Shown here: piece after piece, positions 7,080 to 16,046 of the stretch
How positions within the stretch are numbered: the first letter of the stretch is position 1
How the letters are laid out: each line of letters starts with the position of its first letter
Assembly (NCBI GenBank): GCA_964420035.1
Contig: CAYQQR010000009.1
Span: 37,068 to 101,067, forward strand
Direction of reading: 5' to 3'
From: CAYQQR01 sp964420035
Lineage (GTDB): Bacteria > Bacteroidota > Bacteroidia > Bacteroidales > SM23-62
Length of the DNA: 64,000 nt
Program-made: the position numbers and the translations under genes
Notes under the pieces: generated by a model
The model's input: only the letters and a program-made list of their open reading frames with translations
Databases searched by the model: none
Told to the model about the DNA's origin: nothing

Positions 7080-7672
7080 AAATCCTGGGGATTACGGGAG
7101 GAATAGGTAGCGGCAAAAGCCTGGTAAGTTCTGTCTTTGTCCGGTTGGGAGTGCCTGTTTATTATGCCGATAAGGCCGGAAAACAAATATTGGCAGGGAA
7201 TCCTGAAGTTAAGGAAAAAGTCGTGGAAATACTGGGTCTGGAAAGTTATTCCGGTGAAAAGCCAAATAATAAGTATATTGCCAACCGCGTGTTCAATGAT
7301 GGAAGTAAACTGGAAGAATTGAACCGAATCATTCACCCGGCCGTTCGTCAGGATTTCCTCGAGTGGCTGAAACAACAGTTTCAAAATAAATATGTTATTG
7401 AGGAAGCGGCCATTCTGTTTGAATCGGGAGCATGGAAATTCATGGATAAGATCCTTGCAGTTATTGCTCCGGATGAACTTCGAATAAAACGAGTCATGAA
7501 ACGGGACGGAGTGAGCAGGCAAGATGTTCTAAGAAGAATGGAGCAACAGTGGCCACAGGATGAATTGGCCAAACGTTGTGATTTTTTGATACATAATGAC
7601 GGTAGTCAGTTAATATTGCCCCAAATTCTTCAGATACACGATAAAATGTCGAATAAAAACCAGGAAGGATAA
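7076..7672 (+). CDS. coaE: Dephospho-CoA kinase
   Basis: Catalyses the last step of coenzyme A synthesis, phosphorylating the 3'-hydroxyl of dephospho-CoA with ATP. The 198-residue protein has the P-loop GITGGIGSGKS at residues 4-14, the YYADKAGK segment, the IIHPAVR motif and the IEEAAILFESG lid region, all typical of CoaE. It overlaps the YbbR gene by four bases and is followed within three bases by the TerB/DnaJ gene, so all three are likely on one transcript. Confidence 0.95.
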   Translation: MKILGITGGIGSGKSLVSSVFVRLGVPVYYADKAGKQILAGNPEVKEKVVEILGLESYSGEKPNNKYIANRVFNDGSKLEELNRIIHPAVRQDFLEWLKQQFQNKYVIEEAAILFESGAWKFMDKILAVIAPDELRIKRVMKRDGVSRQDVLRRMEQQWPQDELAKRCDFLIHNDGSQLILPQILQIHDKMSNKNQEG

Positions 7673-7675
7673 TTG

Positions 7676-8401
7676 ATGGCAAAATTTGGCAAGTGGATTG
7701 GTGCAGGACTGGGTTGGGCTTTCGGGGGTCCCATAGGGGGCTTGCTGGGCTTTGCTGTCGGTTCTATGTTTGACGCAACAAGTTTCAGTACCGGTGAGGT
7801 GAAGCAGGAACACAGGACCACTACCGGCGATTTTGTCATGAGTCTCCTGGTTTTGGTCGCTGCCATGATGAAGGCCGATGGCAGGGTTACCCGGTCAGAA
7901 CTCAACTACGTTAAATCCTACTTTATCCGGTCTTTTGGTGAGGCTTCAGCACGGGAGGCTGTTCGCATGCTCGGGGACCTGGTCAAACAAAACATACCTG
8001 TAGGCGATGTCAGCAGACAAATTAGAAAAAGCCTTGATTATTCCTCTCGATTGCAATTACTGCATTTCCTGTATGGTATCTCACAGGCCGACCAACGGAT
8101 CCATCCTGAAGAGATCAGACTGATCGATCACATAGCCGTTCAGATGGGTATCAGTGAAGCCGACCGGAATTCCATCAAATCCATGTTCGTTAAATCAACC
8201 GATGCTGCCTATAAAATATTGGAAATCGATCCTTCAGCCCATGATGAAGAAGTGAAAAAAGCCTACAGGAAAATAGCCAACAAATACCATCCGGATAAGG
8301 TTTCTTATCTTGGGGAAGAATTTAAGGAAGTTGCCCATGAAAAATTTCAAAAAGTGAATGAAGCATATAATGTCATTAAAGAAGAACGGGGAATTTCTTA
8401 G
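7676..8401 (+). CDS. TerB-DnaJ (DjlA-like) protein
   Basis: A 241-residue co-chaperone-like protein. An N-terminal glycine-rich hydrophobic hairpin (residues ~1-30, IGAGLGWAFGGPIGGLLGFAVGSMF) may insert in the membrane. Then comes a TerB-like helical domain (residues ~50-160) with the acidic MMKADGRVTRSELNYVKSYF and ADQRIHPEEIRLID helices, and a C-terminal J domain (residues ~178-240) with the diagnostic HPD in NKYHPDKV. This order matches DjlA, a DnaK-stimulating membrane J protein. ATG 7676 is preferred over the TTG three bases earlier. Confidence 0.88.
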   Translation: MAKFGKWIGAGLGWAFGGPIGGLLGFAVGSMFDATSFSTGEVKQEHRTTTGDFVMSLLVLVAAMMKADGRVTRSELNYVKSYFIRSFGEASAREAVRMLGDLVKQNIPVGDVSRQIRKSLDYSSRLQLLHFLYGISQADQRIHPEEIRLIDHIAVQMGISEADRNSIKSMFVKSTDAAYKILEIDPSAHDEEVKKAYRKIANKYHPDKVSYLGEEFKEVAHEKFQKVNEAYNVIKEERGIS

Positions 8402-8402
8402 G

Positions 8403-8490
8403 TCACAGAGTAAAATTGAGTTACACGAAGCAGTTTGATCATTTTTCTCTGTGGTTCTCCTTTTTCTCTGTGCTTCTGTGAATCCTAAAG
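8403..8490. repeat. CTCTGTG word repeats after the DnaJ gene
   Basis: Three to four variants of the word TTCTCTGTG, and a complementary CACAGAG at the left edge, start two bases after the DnaJ-type stop codon. They belong to the same class of word-like tracts seen after other genes here. Confidence 0.45.
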
Positions 8491-8520
8491 CAATTAATAA
8501 ATAAATCAAACAATCAATAA

Positions 8521-8979
8521 ATGCTCAAAGATTATCTGGCCATATCAGGACAGCCCGGTCTGTTTAAATTCATATCCGATGCACGGAACGGGATCATCGT
8601 GGAATCCCTTCTGACCGGCAAAAGAATGCATGTAAGCGCTGCCGCACAGGTCAGCTCCCTGGAAGATATTGCTGTTTACACCGAAACGGAAGACCTGCCT
8701 CTCAGGGAAGTCTTAAAGAAGATCCTTGAAAAAGAGGAGGGAGGCCCGTCCATCAACCACAAATCGGATCCGGAAACATTGAGATTCTACTTCAGGACAA
8801 TTCTTCCGGAATATGATCCGTCCCGGGTTTACGTGTCTGACATAAAAAAGGTGATCCAATGGTATAATATCCTGCAGGAGAAAGAACTATTGAACTTTAA
8901 AGAGGAAAAAGCAAAAGAAGAAGAAAAAACAAAAAAAGAAGAGAAAACCGAAAAGGCGGAAGAGAAAAAAAATCAATAA
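8521..8979 (+). CDS. DUF5606 domain protein
   Basis: A 152-residue cytoplasmic protein of the Bacteroidota-specific DUF5606 family. The N-terminal half (LKDYLAISGQPGLFKFISDARNGIIVESL) is a small beta-rich domain starting at the first residue, the middle carries EYDPSRVYVSDIKKVIQWYNIL, and the last ~30 residues are an almost pure Lys/Glu low-complexity tail. Function is not known. It follows the chaperone-like gene after a repeat tract and is the last gene of the rightward run. Confidence 0.85.
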   Translation: MLKDYLAISGQPGLFKFISDARNGIIVESLLTGKRMHVSAAAQVSSLEDIAVYTETEDLPLREVLKKILEKEEGGPSINHKSDPETLRFYFRTILPEYDPSRVYVSDIKKVIQWYNILQEKELLNFKEEKAKEEEKTKKEEKTEKAEEKKNQ

Positions 8980-9117
8980 AGAAAAAGTAATTGACTCTCC
9001 TGGCGGCAAGCAGCAAGGAACCTTTAGCCCGGCGGAGCCAATCATCGATTAATTGTTTATTTTAATGGTGCTCGCTTACCCCGCGGCAGAGCAACGGGGA
9101 ACGCGCTCGCGTAATTC

Positions 9118-9164
9118 AATTTAGAATTTCGTTTCGAATCTCGAATTTAGAATTTAGAATTTCC
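9118..9164. repeat. GAATTTA word repeats providing the mazG stop
   Basis: Variants of AATTTAG and GAATTTC occur six times. The mazG stop codon (9147-9149) lies inside, so the last residues Ser-Lys-Phe of MazG are encoded by the repeat. The same word and the same Ser-Lys-Phe-stop ending occur at the 3' end of dctQ (39441-39460). Confidence 0.75.
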
Positions 9165-9932
9165 ATCTTTTGCTTCCTCCCAAATCTTATCCATTTCCCC
9201 AAGGGTCATGTCTTTGAGTGACCGGCCCTTGAGCAGGGTTTGTTCTTCCAGGTAGTTAAATCGCTGAATGAACTTTTTATTCGTTTTTTCAAGGGCGGTT
9301 TCCGGATCAATGCCGTATAATCGTGCCGCGTTGATCAGGGAAAAGAAAAGATCGCCGAATTCCTGTTCCGTTTTTTCCTTGTCACCGCTTTCCACCTCAT
9401 CTTTTAATTCCTCTATTTCTTCACATACTTTGTCCCATATCTGGTATCTTTTATCCCAATCAAATCCTACGGCTCTTGCTTTTTCCTGTATACGGCTGGC
9501 CTTGATCATGCTGGGAAGTCCTTCAGGGACGCCGCTGAGGACTTTTTTCCCTTCCCGCATCTTTAATTCTTCCCAGTTTTTTTTCACATCCCGATCGTCC
9601 TTCACCACTACATCGCCATAAATATGCGGATGCCGGTAAACCAGTTTCTGGTTCAGGGATTGCATGACATCGGCTATGTCAAAGGCTTTTTTTTCTTCGG
9701 CAATCTTTGCATAGAATACAATATGCAACATCAGGTCACCCAGCTCCTTGCATATATCTTGCAGATCCTGCCTGGTGATGGCCTCGGCCAGTTCGTAAGT
9801 TTCTTCAATGGTCAGGCTCCGAAGGGATTCCAGGGTTTGTTTCCGGTCCCAGGGGCATTTCTCCCTGAGCTCGTTCATGATCTCCAGTAGTTCTCTGAAA
9901 GCTGTTAATCTTTCTTCCATGGAATTTTTCAT
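9147..9932 (-). CDS. mazG: Nucleoside triphosphate pyrophosphohydrolase MazG
   Basis: House-cleaning enzyme that hydrolyses (d)NTPs to NMP and pyrophosphate. The 261 residues contain two MazG units: the first with LREKCPWDRKQTLESLRSLTIEETYELAEAI (residues ~18-48, metal-binding EExxE) and KELGDLMLHIVFYA, the second with CEEIEELKDEVE and EFGDLFFSLINAARLYG (residues ~168-205). Length is normal for the tandem form. The start is three bases after the stop of the SAM hydrolase gene, so the two form an operon. The three C-terminal residues and stop lie in an intergenic repeat. Confidence 0.95.
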   Translation of the reverse strand: MKNSMEERLTAFRELLEIMNELREKCPWDRKQTLESLRSLTIEETYELAEAITRQDLQDICKELGDLMLHIVFYAKIAEEKKAFDIADVMQSLNQKLVYRHPHIYGDVVVKDDRDVKKNWEELKMREGKKVLSGVPEGLPSMIKASRIQEKARAVGFDWDKRYQIWDKVCEEIEELKDEVESGDKEKTEQEFGDLFFSLINAARLYGIDPETALEKTNKKFIQRFNYLEEQTLLKGRSLKDMTLGEMDKIWEEAKDGNSKF

Positions 9933-9935
9933 ACT

Positions 9936-10712
9936 TCAATCTTTAAATTTAACCCGTACATTCGAGTTGACCTGTAAACTCAGTAAATCTGCAGCATTGC
10001 CCCGGTTGATTGCTATCTCCAATAATCCGCAGGAATTAAACAGGGCCAGTAATTCACCGGGCGGGCTCTCGTGATAGAAATGATTGATCTTACTGATCTT
10101 ATAGTGATTGCTGTGGATGAATATTTCGAATTTCTTTCCTTTGCCCACCCTGTTGAACAAATCCTGGCTGATATTGGTTATGGCGTTTTTAAAACTGTCA
10201 ATATGGATCACACTGCCGTTGATCACCTTATCGTCGATAACGGCACGCATCGGGGTAGATTTCTGATAATCCCTGACCGCTTTGCCCAGTTGTTCCATTC
10301 TTTCTCCCTTCGCCAGCCTGCATGCTGCCCGTGCAAATACATCCAGACCAATAAAACTGGTAGCTTCACCGGGTGTTTCCAGGGCAATGATCTTCGCGGG
10401 ATCCTCTCTGCACAGCAATCCGAAAACACCACTATCTGAGGCAAGGAAATATTGATCCTGGTAGGCTACTGCCAGATAATGCTTACCGGATTCTACTTCA
10501 CTGTTCACGGCTATGATATGAATGGTTCCGGCCGGGAAATGCGGATAGGAATTACGGAGTATGAAAGCCGCCTGTCCAATGTTGAAGGATTGAATGTTAT
10601 GGGATACATCAACGACCGTAGCCTCAGGATAATCTTTCAGAATCCTGCCTTTCAGGACCGCGAGATAAAAATCTTCTCGGTTCCAGTCGGATGTTATCGT
10701 AATAATCGGCAT
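9936..10712 (-). CDS. SAM hydroxide adenosyltransferase family (DUF62) protein
   Basis: A 258-residue member of the family that includes fluorinase and chlorinase; ordinary bacterial members hydrolyse S-adenosylmethionine to adenosine and methionine. The N-terminal domain starts ITITSDWNREDFYLAVLKG, retaining the Asp of the TTDFGxxD motif (Phe replaced by Trp), continues with DVSHNIQSFNIGQAAFIL and IHIIAVNSEVESG, and has the ASDSGVFGLL block near residue 93. The C-terminal beta-barrel domain starts about residue 160. It heads a two-gene operon with mazG, diverging from phoH. Confidence 0.88.
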   Translation of the reverse strand: MPIITITSDWNREDFYLAVLKGRILKDYPEATVVDVSHNIQSFNIGQAAFILRNSYPHFPAGTIHIIAVNSEVESGKHYLAVAYQDQYFLASDSGVFGLLCREDPAKIIALETPGEATSFIGLDVFARAACRLAKGERMEQLGKAVRDYQKSTPMRAVIDDKVINGSVIHIDSFKNAITNISQDLFNRVGKGKKFEIFIHSNHYKISKINHFYHESPPGELLALFNSCGLLEIAINRGNAADLLSLQVNSNVRVKFKD

Positions 10713-10802
10713 AGCCCCTTTGGTAGCTTTAGCTTTATTGGATTATGAGAAAAATAAACTTATTTTGTAGTCTTCAAAAGTAAATATTCTTCCGCAATAT
10801 TA
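10713..10802. promoter_or_regulatory. Divergent promoter region, SAM hydrolase/mazG and phoH
   Basis: The 90-base gap contains TACTTTTG on the minus strand (10775-10782), an exact TAnnTTTG box, and a near-match TTATTTTG on the plus strand (10760-10767). Neither has a convincing -33 TTTG at 19-20 bases, so which direction each serves is tentative. Confidence 0.35.
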
Positions 10803-11756
10803 ATGATGGAGAAAAGCATATATTTGGAAGGTGTCGATCCGGTTTGGTTTTGGGGTGTGAAGAACGAAAGGTTCAAGAAGTTGCAGGACACTTTTCCGAA
10901 GCTCAAGATCGTGACTCGCGGCAACGAACTTAAAATAGCAGGAGAACCAGGTGAGGTCGAGCGATTTGAGCAGACTGTCGATCAGCTCATTGAATACTTT
11001 CAGCGATTTAACAGAATTGACGAATCGGATGTGGAGAATATTATACACGGCAATGATGCTCAGGAAATTCAGAAAAGGGAAATACCTGAAGATACTTTGC
11101 TTTTTGGAGAATCGGGAAAACCCATCCGGGCCCGTACCGTCAATCAGAAAAAACTTGTAGAGGAATCCAGAAAGCATGACCTGGTTTTCGCAATCGGACC
11201 GGCCGGTACCGGCAAGACTTACACGGCTATTGCCCTCGCGGTTCGTGCTTTGAAGTACAGGGAAGTAAAACGCATCATACTCACAAGGCCGGCCGTTGAA
11301 GCCGGTGAAAAGTTGGGATTCTTACCCGGGGACTATAAGGAAAAATTGGATCCATACCTGCAACCGCTCTATGATGCCCTGGACGATATGATCCCATCGA
11401 AGAAGCTGAAATATCTGCTTGAAGACAAAACCATACAGATTGCCCCCCTTGCCTATATGCGCGGCAGGACCCTGGATAATGCCTTTGTAATCCTGGACGA
11501 GGCTCAAAATGCTACAGAAAGCCAGCTGAAAATGTTTTTGACCCGTATGGGACGAACCGCAAAATTCATCTTAACAGGAGATATAACCCAAATCGATTTA
11601 CCGGACAAAAAAGATTCCGGGTTGGTTTATACTTTAAATCTGCTCAAAAATGTCAAGGGACTGAGCACTGTTTATTTTGACGACCGGGATATTATTCGCC
11701 ACAAACTTGTAAAATATATTGTAGCAGCATACAATAAGAATCCCGAAAAAGATTAA
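10803..11756 (+). CDS. phoH: PhoH family ATPase (YbeZ type)
   Basis: Cytoplasmic P-loop ATPase of 317 residues. PhoH/YbeZ proteins work with the endoribonuclease YbeY in RNA metabolism and ribosome quality control. The N-terminal ~100 residues form a KH-like domain, followed by the ATPase: Walker A in AIGPAGTGKTYTAIALAVRAL (about residue 133), ILTRPAVEAGEKLGFLPGD, the Walker B FVILDEAQNATESQLKMFLTRMG and the FILTGDITQIDLP sensor. Length is standard. It is followed 18 bases later by purC. ATG codons at 10803 and 10806 are both possible. Confidence 0.93.
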   Translation: MMEKSIYLEGVDPVWFWGVKNERFKKLQDTFPKLKIVTRGNELKIAGEPGEVERFEQTVDQLIEYFQRFNRIDESDVENIIHGNDAQEIQKREIPEDTLLFGESGKPIRARTVNQKKLVEESRKHDLVFAIGPAGTGKTYTAIALAVRALKYREVKRIILTRPAVEAGEKLGFLPGDYKEKLDPYLQPLYDALDDMIPSKKLKYLLEDKTIQIAPLAYMRGRTLDNAFVILDEAQNATESQLKMFLTRMGRTAKFILTGDITQIDLPDKKDSGLVYTLNLLKNVKGLSTVYFDDRDIIRHKLVKYIVAAYNKNPEKD

Positions 11757-11774
11757 TTTTTTAAACCAGATAAG

Positions 11775-12722
11775 ATGAATGAAGCACTTGTAAAAACAAA
11801 TTTTCATTTCAAGAACCAGAAAGATGTCTATCACGGAAAGGTCCGGGATGTATATAACATCAATGATGAATTTCTGGTTATGGTCGTTAGCGACCGTATA
11901 TCTGCCTTTGATATCGTCCTGCCCAGGGGAATTCCTTTTAAAGGTCAGGTGCTGAACCAGATAGCCAATAAATTTCTGGATGCCACCAAAGATATTGTTC
12001 CCAACTGGAAACTGGCATCACCCGATCCGATGGTCATGGTGGGTCATTATGCCAAACCTTATAAGGTAGAAATGGTGATCCGGGCTTATCTGACAGGACA
12101 TGCATGGAGGGAATACCGTTCGGGAAAAAGATCACTTTGCGGTGTGCCCTTGCCGGAAAACCTGGATGAGCATGATCGATTGCCCGAACTCATACTCACA
12201 CCGACCACCAAGGCAGAAACCGGGCATGATGAGGATATCAGCCGGGACGAGATTCTGGATCAGGGCCTGGTACCTGAAGAGGATTACCTCCAGTTGGAAT
12301 CCTATACCCGAAAATTATTCGAACGGGGAACCCAAATGGCCGCAGATAAGGGATTGATCCTCGTGGATACCAAATATGAATTTGGCAAAAAAGATGGTAC
12401 AATTTATTTGATCGATGAGATACATACACCCGATTCTTCGCGTTATTTTTATAAAGACGGTTACGAGGATCGTCAGGAGCGAGGCGAACAACAAAAACAA
12501 CTTTCAAAGGAATTTGTGCGCCAGTGGCTGATCGAACGGGATTTTCAGGGTAAGGAAGGCCAGGTGGTTCCTGAAATGCCGGATGATTTCATTCAGAGTG
12601 TCTCGGAAAGATACATTGAGTTGTATGAAAAAATTACGGGTGAGAGCTTTCAGAAAGAGGATACCTCGGATATTCAAGCAAGAATTGAAAGAAACATAAA
12701 TAATTATTTACAAAGCTTATAG
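11775..12722 (+). CDS. purC: SAICAR synthetase
   Basis: Phosphoribosylaminoimidazole-succinocarboxamide synthase, ATP-dependent condensation of CAIR with aspartate in purine biosynthesis. The 315-residue form is the long type used by Bacteroidota and eukaryotes. Motifs: GKVRDVY (substrate loop) at about residue 20, VVSDRISAFDIVLPRGIPFKGQVLNQIA, the EMVIRAYLTGHAWREY block, and LILVDTKYEFG with IYLIDEIHTPDSSR near residue 210. Close spacing to phoH and to the LysM gene (seven bases) suggests one transcript. Confidence 0.96.
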   Translation: MNEALVKTNFHFKNQKDVYHGKVRDVYNINDEFLVMVVSDRISAFDIVLPRGIPFKGQVLNQIANKFLDATKDIVPNWKLASPDPMVMVGHYAKPYKVEMVIRAYLTGHAWREYRSGKRSLCGVPLPENLDEHDRLPELILTPTTKAETGHDEDISRDEILDQGLVPEEDYLQLESYTRKLFERGTQMAADKGLILVDTKYEFGKKDGTIYLIDEIHTPDSSRYFYKDGYEDRQERGEQQKQLSKEFVRQWLIERDFQGKEGQVVPEMPDDFIQSVSERYIELYEKITGESFQKEDTSDIQARIERNINNYLQSL

Positions 12723-12729
12723 CTGATAA

Positions 12730-14721
12730 ATGCTTTGCCGCTCCTTCCTCATATTGGTCATCTTATTGAAAATGGCCCAATTGACCTGTGCTCAGGAGCC
12801 GGATAAACCACCGGTCAAAAAATCTGAGAATAAGGTTATACTGGAAGGGAAAGTTTATTACATCCATATCGTTCAGGAGGGACAGACCCTTTATTCCATT
12901 GCAAGGGCATATGGAGTTACAGAAAGAGATATCGTTCTTGAGAATCCGGATGCTTTTGCAGGACTGCGAACCGGTCAGGTCCTTAAAATACCTGAAGAGT
13001 CTGTCGTTGAGGAAGTTGAGATTAAGCCTTCCGAGAAATACCTTTACCACGTTATCAAACAAGGAGAGACCCTTTATTTTCTTTCGAGAAAATACGGGAT
13101 TCCGGTCGGGACGATAGAAGAACATAACCCCGAGGTAAAATACAGTGATCTGCAAATCGACCAGGTCATCCGTATCCCACGGATCAGACAGGATACGATA
13201 AAGACCCCGGCAGACAGTACTCCCCAACCCGATTCAACACAGTACGAACAGCATTTTGTTAAGCCGGGACAAACCCTTTTCTCCATTTCCGGAAAATACG
13301 GGGTTTCCATTGAGGACCTTATCGCTGTAAACCCAAGTTTGCAGGAAAAAGAGCTTCAATCCGGTCAATGGATCAATATTCCGGTTCCATTGATATATGA
13401 GTCGCCTGCTGATTCAATGCTTGCGGGAATACTCCCCGGAGATTCCATCCAAATCCACGAACTGCCCGAATATGATCCCCTGAGCTTTGAAATTATGGAA
13501 AGAAAGGTGGATTGCCAGCCTTTGGAGGGCAAACGGCGCTATCTGAACAGGGAATACAATATTGCCCTTCTGTTGCCCCTGATGATCGAGTCAAATGAGA
13601 TGCGGGATACCCTGTTCACCAGGGAACAAGATAAAAGCAACCGGGAGAACGTACAAGCCTATTCACTATTGGATCCCAGGAGTGTCAATGCCATAGAATT
13701 CTATGAGGGCTTTTTGCTCGCGATCGATAGCATAAAGAAAAAGGGCTTGAATATTAACCTCCATGTTTTTGATACAGAAAGAAGTCCGCAAAACGTGCGG
13801 GCAATCCTTTCTAAACCGGATATGACTGACATGGATCTAATCGTGGGGCCCTTCTATTCCTTTAATGTGGAGATTGTTACAGGTTTTGCCCTGTTTCATC
13901 ACATCCCCATGGTAAGCCCGGTTTCAACCGACAGGCAGTTCATCAATGGAAATCCTTACGTTTTTCAGTTTTGTCCCTCGGAGATTATCGAGACCAAAGC
14001 TGCGGCAGAATTTTTGAAAAACCAGGCCGATAAGAACATCCTTATCATCTATTCGGGCGATTCTGCTGAATTGGATATAATCAGGCGCTATAAGGCCGAG
14101 ATCCTTAAATCAATGATATTCCAAAGGCCCCTGGAACAAATCGCCTTCAGTACTGTAATCGCCAATGATACCTCAGAGGTGGACCTGTCTGAATATCTAA
14201 CCAAGGACAAGGCCAACCTGGTCCTTATCCCTTCAAGCAGCGAGCCTTATGTAAGCACGATAATGGCCCGGCTAAATTTCCAGGAGCTGGATTATGATAT
14301 CACCGTATTTGGTCTGCCGGCCTGGGTAAACTTCATAAACATAGACCTGGACTATTTTCACAGGCTCAAGGCCCATTATTTGACCCCATTTTATTTTAAA
14401 CCAGGGGATAAAGAGCTCTGGCCCTTTATGGATAAGACCAGAACGCTGCTGGATCATATTGCCTACAGAACTACGACCAAAGGCTATAATTTTTTATATC
14501 TGGGATTTGATGTCGGTTACCTTTTCCTTGATGCCTTTATCCGATATGGAGAACATATGCATCACTGTTTCGAAAGGCAAGGCATGAAATTGTTGTTATC
14601 CGATTATCACTTTGAACGGGGCAATCCTTTCAGCGGCTATGAAAACAAGTCCATTCAGTTCGTTGCTTATGATACCGACTTCATGATAAGGGTTATCCCC
14701 GCCAGGGATTACAGGTACTGA
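12730..14721 (+). CDS. Triple-LysM periplasmic protein with PBP1-like domain
   Basis: A 663-residue exported protein. A signal peptide (residues 1-21, ending at CAQ) is followed by three LysM peptidoglycan-binding repeats, YYIHIVQEGQTLYSIARAYGV (about 47-90), YLYHVIKQGETLYFLSRKYGI (about 105-148) and EQHFVKPGQTLFSISGKYGV (about 175-220), then a large type I periplasmic-binding-protein-like domain (about 275-660; NIALLLPLMIES, IVGPFYSFNVEIVTGFALFHHIPMVSPVST). The architecture is common in Bacteroidota and suggests a cell-wall-attached receptor or scaffold, perhaps sensing wall fragments or amino acids; the ligand is unknown. Its 3' end overlaps the convergent photolyase by 13 bases. Confidence 0.88.
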   Translation: MLCRSFLILVILLKMAQLTCAQEPDKPPVKKSENKVILEGKVYYIHIVQEGQTLYSIARAYGVTERDIVLENPDAFAGLRTGQVLKIPEESVVEEVEIKPSEKYLYHVIKQGETLYFLSRKYGIPVGTIEEHNPEVKYSDLQIDQVIRIPRIRQDTIKTPADSTPQPDSTQYEQHFVKPGQTLFSISGKYGVSIEDLIAVNPSLQEKELQSGQWINIPVPLIYESPADSMLAGILPGDSIQIHELPEYDPLSFEIMERKVDCQPLEGKRRYLNREYNIALLLPLMIESNEMRDTLFTREQDKSNRENVQAYSLLDPRSVNAIEFYEGFLLAIDSIKKKGLNINLHVFDTERSPQNVRAILSKPDMTDMDLIVGPFYSFNVEIVTGFALFHHIPMVSPVSTDRQFINGNPYVFQFCPSEIIETKAAAEFLKNQADKNILIIYSGDSAELDIIRRYKAEILKSMIFQRPLEQIAFSTVIANDTSEVDLSEYLTKDKANLVLIPSSSEPYVSTIMARLNFQELDYDITVFGLPAWVNFINIDLDYFHRLKAHYLTPFYFKPGDKELWPFMDKTRTLLDHIAYRTTTKGYNFLYLGFDVGYLFLDAFIRYGEHMHHCFERQGMKLLLSDYHFERGNPFSGYENKSIQFVAYDTDFMIRVIPARDYRY

Positions 14722-16046
14722 TCGATATAGCGTTTCACATCAAATTTCCGCTTGCAACCCTTATAACTCATATAACGGATCTTGCCGAAGACGGGCCGCT
14801 TGCTCCATGCCCGGTCATGAACGCCTCCGATCGACCATGCACATCCAACGTAACCGTTGGGATCCCTTCCGTCGAGTTCATATTTGTCATTCAGATAAAT
14901 GCTAAAGGACAGGGCATCCTCGGGTGTCGGGGTCCATTCCAGTATCTTCTTGGCCCAATACATACGCGTGTAGCCATGCATTTTACCGGTTTTTATCATT
15001 TGAAGCTGGGCCGCGTTCCACAAAGGGTCATGCGTTTTGCCCTCTTCGAATTCATGACGTTCATAAAGGTATTCCCGCTCATCTTTTCGATGCTCATTCA
15101 GGGAGTTTCGTGCCCAATCCGGGAATCCTTTGAAATTGTCATAATCAGGATTATAGAAACAGAAATTATCCGACAATTCCCGCCGGATGATCAATTCCTC
15201 AAGGAAGGCATCGACCGCTTCCTGATCCTGCCCGCTTTTAATGACCTCAATGGTAATCCTTTGTGCTGAGATCTGGCCGAAATGGAGGTAAGGCGACAGA
15301 TGGGATGCCGCATCCCGGTTGGGATCATTCCTCTGATCCCGGTATTTTGAAAGCCGGTTGTGAATGAAATCCTCCAGCTGTTTTTGCGCTGCGGCTTCAC
15401 CCGGAATTAACCAATCCACTTCAGGGACCGATTCGTCCGCTTTGAGGCCGGAACGAACCTGATCCCAATCAACTTTCTCATTCTGATTTGCACCGGAGCT
15501 ACGGGAAGGAAGTTCCGGAAACGCATCCAGAAAATATTCCAGTTTGCGTTTTATCTTGGGCCGGATGGTGTAGGCTGCGAATTCTGTTTTGTCCGATGTT
15601 GTTCTGGCAGGGACGATGTTATGACTGTCCACTTCATAGAGGGGAATCTCTAAGTGATCCCCTATCTCTTTTTTCCAGGCCCTTTTGATCTTTAAAGGAT
15701 CAAAGTCACACACCAGGGCTGCACAATCAACAGAATTCAGAAAATCGGGCAATACTTCGCCAGGTTCACCCTGCAAAAGGAAAAAGGGGATATTGCGGTC
15801 CACGAGTTTTAATTCGACTTCCTGTAATCCCTGAAGCATGAACCCGTATTGCCGCATAGCAGCCCCCTGGAATTCAGGGACCAGGATAAAGACCACACCC
15901 AGCTTCATTTGGTTTTCTTTGGCCAGTTGACTGGCAAAGACCAGGCTCCAGTTGTCCTGTACCCGCTGATCACGGCTCATCCAGTAAAGAATAATTTCAC
16001 CTTTTAATCGGCCTTCTTTAAGTAGTCGTACACGTTCCGGTATCAT
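14709..16046 (-). CDS. phrB: Class II deoxyribodipyrimidine photolyase
   Basis: Light-driven, FAD-dependent repair enzyme that splits cyclobutane pyrimidine dimers. The 445 residues match the class II lineage rather than the E. coli class I enzyme: the IILYWMSRDQRVQDNWSLVFA start of the N-terminal alpha/beta domain, DFDPLKIKRAWKKEI, VDSHNIVPA, and in the FAD-binding helical domain SHLSPYLHFGQISAQR, EELIIRRELSDNFCFY and the MHGYTRMYWAKKILEWTP and DGRDPNGYVGCAWSIGG motifs. Its start overlaps the stop of the upstream transporter (ATGA), so it is co-translated with it. The 3' end overlaps the convergent LysM gene by 13 bases. Confidence 0.95.
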   Translation of the reverse strand: MIPERVRLLKEGRLKGEIILYWMSRDQRVQDNWSLVFASQLAKENQMKLGVVFILVPEFQGAAMRQYGFMLQGLQEVELKLVDRNIPFFLLQGEPGEVLPDFLNSVDCAALVCDFDPLKIKRAWKKEIGDHLEIPLYEVDSHNIVPARTTSDKTEFAAYTIRPKIKRKLEYFLDAFPELPSRSSGANQNEKVDWDQVRSGLKADESVPEVDWLIPGEAAAQKQLEDFIHNRLSKYRDQRNDPNRDAASHLSPYLHFGQISAQRITIEVIKSGQDQEAVDAFLEELIIRRELSDNFCFYNPDYDNFKGFPDWARNSLNEHRKDEREYLYERHEFEEGKTHDPLWNAAQLQMIKTGKMHGYTRMYWAKKILEWTPTPEDALSFSIYLNDKYELDGRDPNGYVGCAWSIGGVHDRAWSKRPVFGKIRYMSYKGCKRKFDVKRYIDQYL

